Shown here: positions 63,163-64,000 of the stretch, in pieces
Position numbering within the stretch: position 1 is the stretch's first letter
How the letters are laid out: each line of letters begins with the position of its first letter
Translations under genes and position numbers: made by a program
Notes under the pieces: model-generated
Told to the model about the DNA's origin: nothing
The model's database searches: none
Seen by the model: the letters and a program-made list of their open reading frames with translations, nothing else
Source: Lithodes maja
Lineage: Eukaryota; Arthropoda; Malacostraca; Decapoda; Lithodidae
Length of the DNA stretch: 64,000 nt
Reading direction: 5' to 3'
Assembly: GCA_037953745.1 (NCBI GenBank)
Contig: JBAKBP010003076.1
Coordinates: 27,297-91,296, forward strand

Positions 63163-63720
63163 AACGAATTCAATTGCCTTTTGCGGAAATTTTCTAGCGT
63201 TAGCTGTAATGTATTTAGTAAATTATTCAAGAGTTATTGTATGAGTTTTTATGGATCAGAATTGTGGTTCTGTAATAAGAAATGTTATGTCCCATTGAAA
63301 CAGTTTGCAATAGGCTTTCATAAAACAATACAGAAATTGATGAAGCTAAGATACTGGAAGACCAACCATAAGGCATGTCACCTTGCAGGACTAATTATGA
63401 CCTTTAATCATTTTATAAATTGGCAGAGAATCAGGTTTAGTTATAAAATAATCAGTAATCCCTGCAAATATTTAAGAAAATGCCTGGTAAATGTGTTCCT
63501 GGCTAACGAAGCCAAGTCTGTACTACTTTCAGAGTATAACATTGAAAGCATGATGGAAAATTACATAGATGCCATTAAGTCACGAATACTGTATGTTCAA
63601 AATAATGAACCCACCTTGCGGTAGGATGAAATTTTATCAACTGTATATATGTAAAACGTTTCCATGTAACCTTTTATGAAATAAAGAATTAACTAACTAA
63701 CTATCTATCTAATTATCGGT
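63163..63720 (+). pseudogene. LINE RT C-terminal fragment
   Basis: About 150 open codons to a stop at 63622-63624: NCLLRKFSSVSCNVFSKLFK, SYCMSFYGSELWF, NHKACHLAG, MTFNHFINWQRIRF, AIKSRILYVQNNEPTLR. The pattern SFYGS-LW followed by FHK-IQK resembles the post-RT region of L2/CR1/Jockey-type LINEs. A polyadenylation-like AATAAA at about 63680 and an (ACTA)n/(TCTA)n tail follow. Confidence 0.7.
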
Positions 63721-64000
63721 ACCTATTTATCTATCTATCACAAGTTTCATAGTACCTTTAACCTTTAGAATATTTTTGCTCTCTCACCCTTCTCAAATGT
63801 ATTTAACTATTACTGTTCTATCCAATTGTATCCCCATTTCTCCCTCTCTCTCCCTCGTTTATTATCCTCTCTCACCTCTCATACCCTAGTTCCCTCTTTC
63901 CATTTAGTGTACAATTATTTTCCTTTTGGTGTATTCATTCCGTCCTCCGTCCTCTTCATTTCTATTAGTTTTAGTTTTCAATTCATAAAATGTATACTAT
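63721..64000. other. No gene recognised
   Basis: Pyrimidine-rich, A/T-rich sequence up to the window end with no coding signal. Confidence 0.5.

Overview
This 64-kb window looks like an intergenic, transposon-saturated stretch of an animal nuclear genome. I could not recognise a single host gene, tRNA gene or rRNA gene. The mix of Ty3/gypsy elements with 1.8-kb LTRs, CR1-like and other non-LTR elements, Penelope-like elements, a DIRS-type tyrosine-recombinase retroelement, a piggyBac transposase, TTAA-flanked MITEs and long (TA)n/(TCTA)n tracts suggests an arthropod, most likely a decapod crustacean. That assignment is inference only.

Layout. 1-6763: minus-strand gypsy-type LTR element E1 (left LTR cut by the window edge), inserted in a LINE 3' end (6764-7414). 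8335-19870: a degenerate LINE (family B) broken by a SINE-like insertion (9049-9430), by a complete minus-strand gypsy element E2 (9929-19281, TSD CCCT) and by a TTAA MITE (19317-19801). 20460-24450: another LINE (family C) split by a TTAA MITE and by two back-to-back inverted TTAA MITEs, one of which carries a TA-flanked MITE. 24450-32890: mostly non-coding, with tRNA-like repeats, a second SINE copy and two LINE endonuclease fragments. 32897-38377: a minus-strand CR1-like element whose reverse transcriptase is split by a family B LINE, giving an in-frame double-RT ORF.

38378-52027: a 487-bp foldback element, then a region bracketed by inverted repeats. It holds a GC-rich minus-strand DIRS-like element (gag-like, RT, RNase H, tyrosine recombinase) and a plus-strand, uninterrupted 921-codon piggyBac-type transposase gene. 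52028-64000: TTAA MITEs, a third family B fragment, three Penelope-like fragments, a 200-N assembly gap, an endonuclease/RT LINE remnant and a LINE C-terminal fragment.

Functionally this is a layered graveyard of selfish elements. In E2 the pol order is protease, integrase, RT, RNase H, with integrase ahead of RT as in Gmr1-type gypsy elements. E1 is a related mosaic that lost integrase and the RT active site but kept one 1354-codon ORF. The points most worth following are a sharply bounded 141-bp block identical in E1 and E2, the 13-kb inverted-repeat-bracketed DIRS/piggyBac composite with three copies of a 14-bp palindrome upstream of the transposase, hammerhead-ribozyme-like cores in Penelope 3' regions, and the paired inverted MITEs sharing a TTAA.
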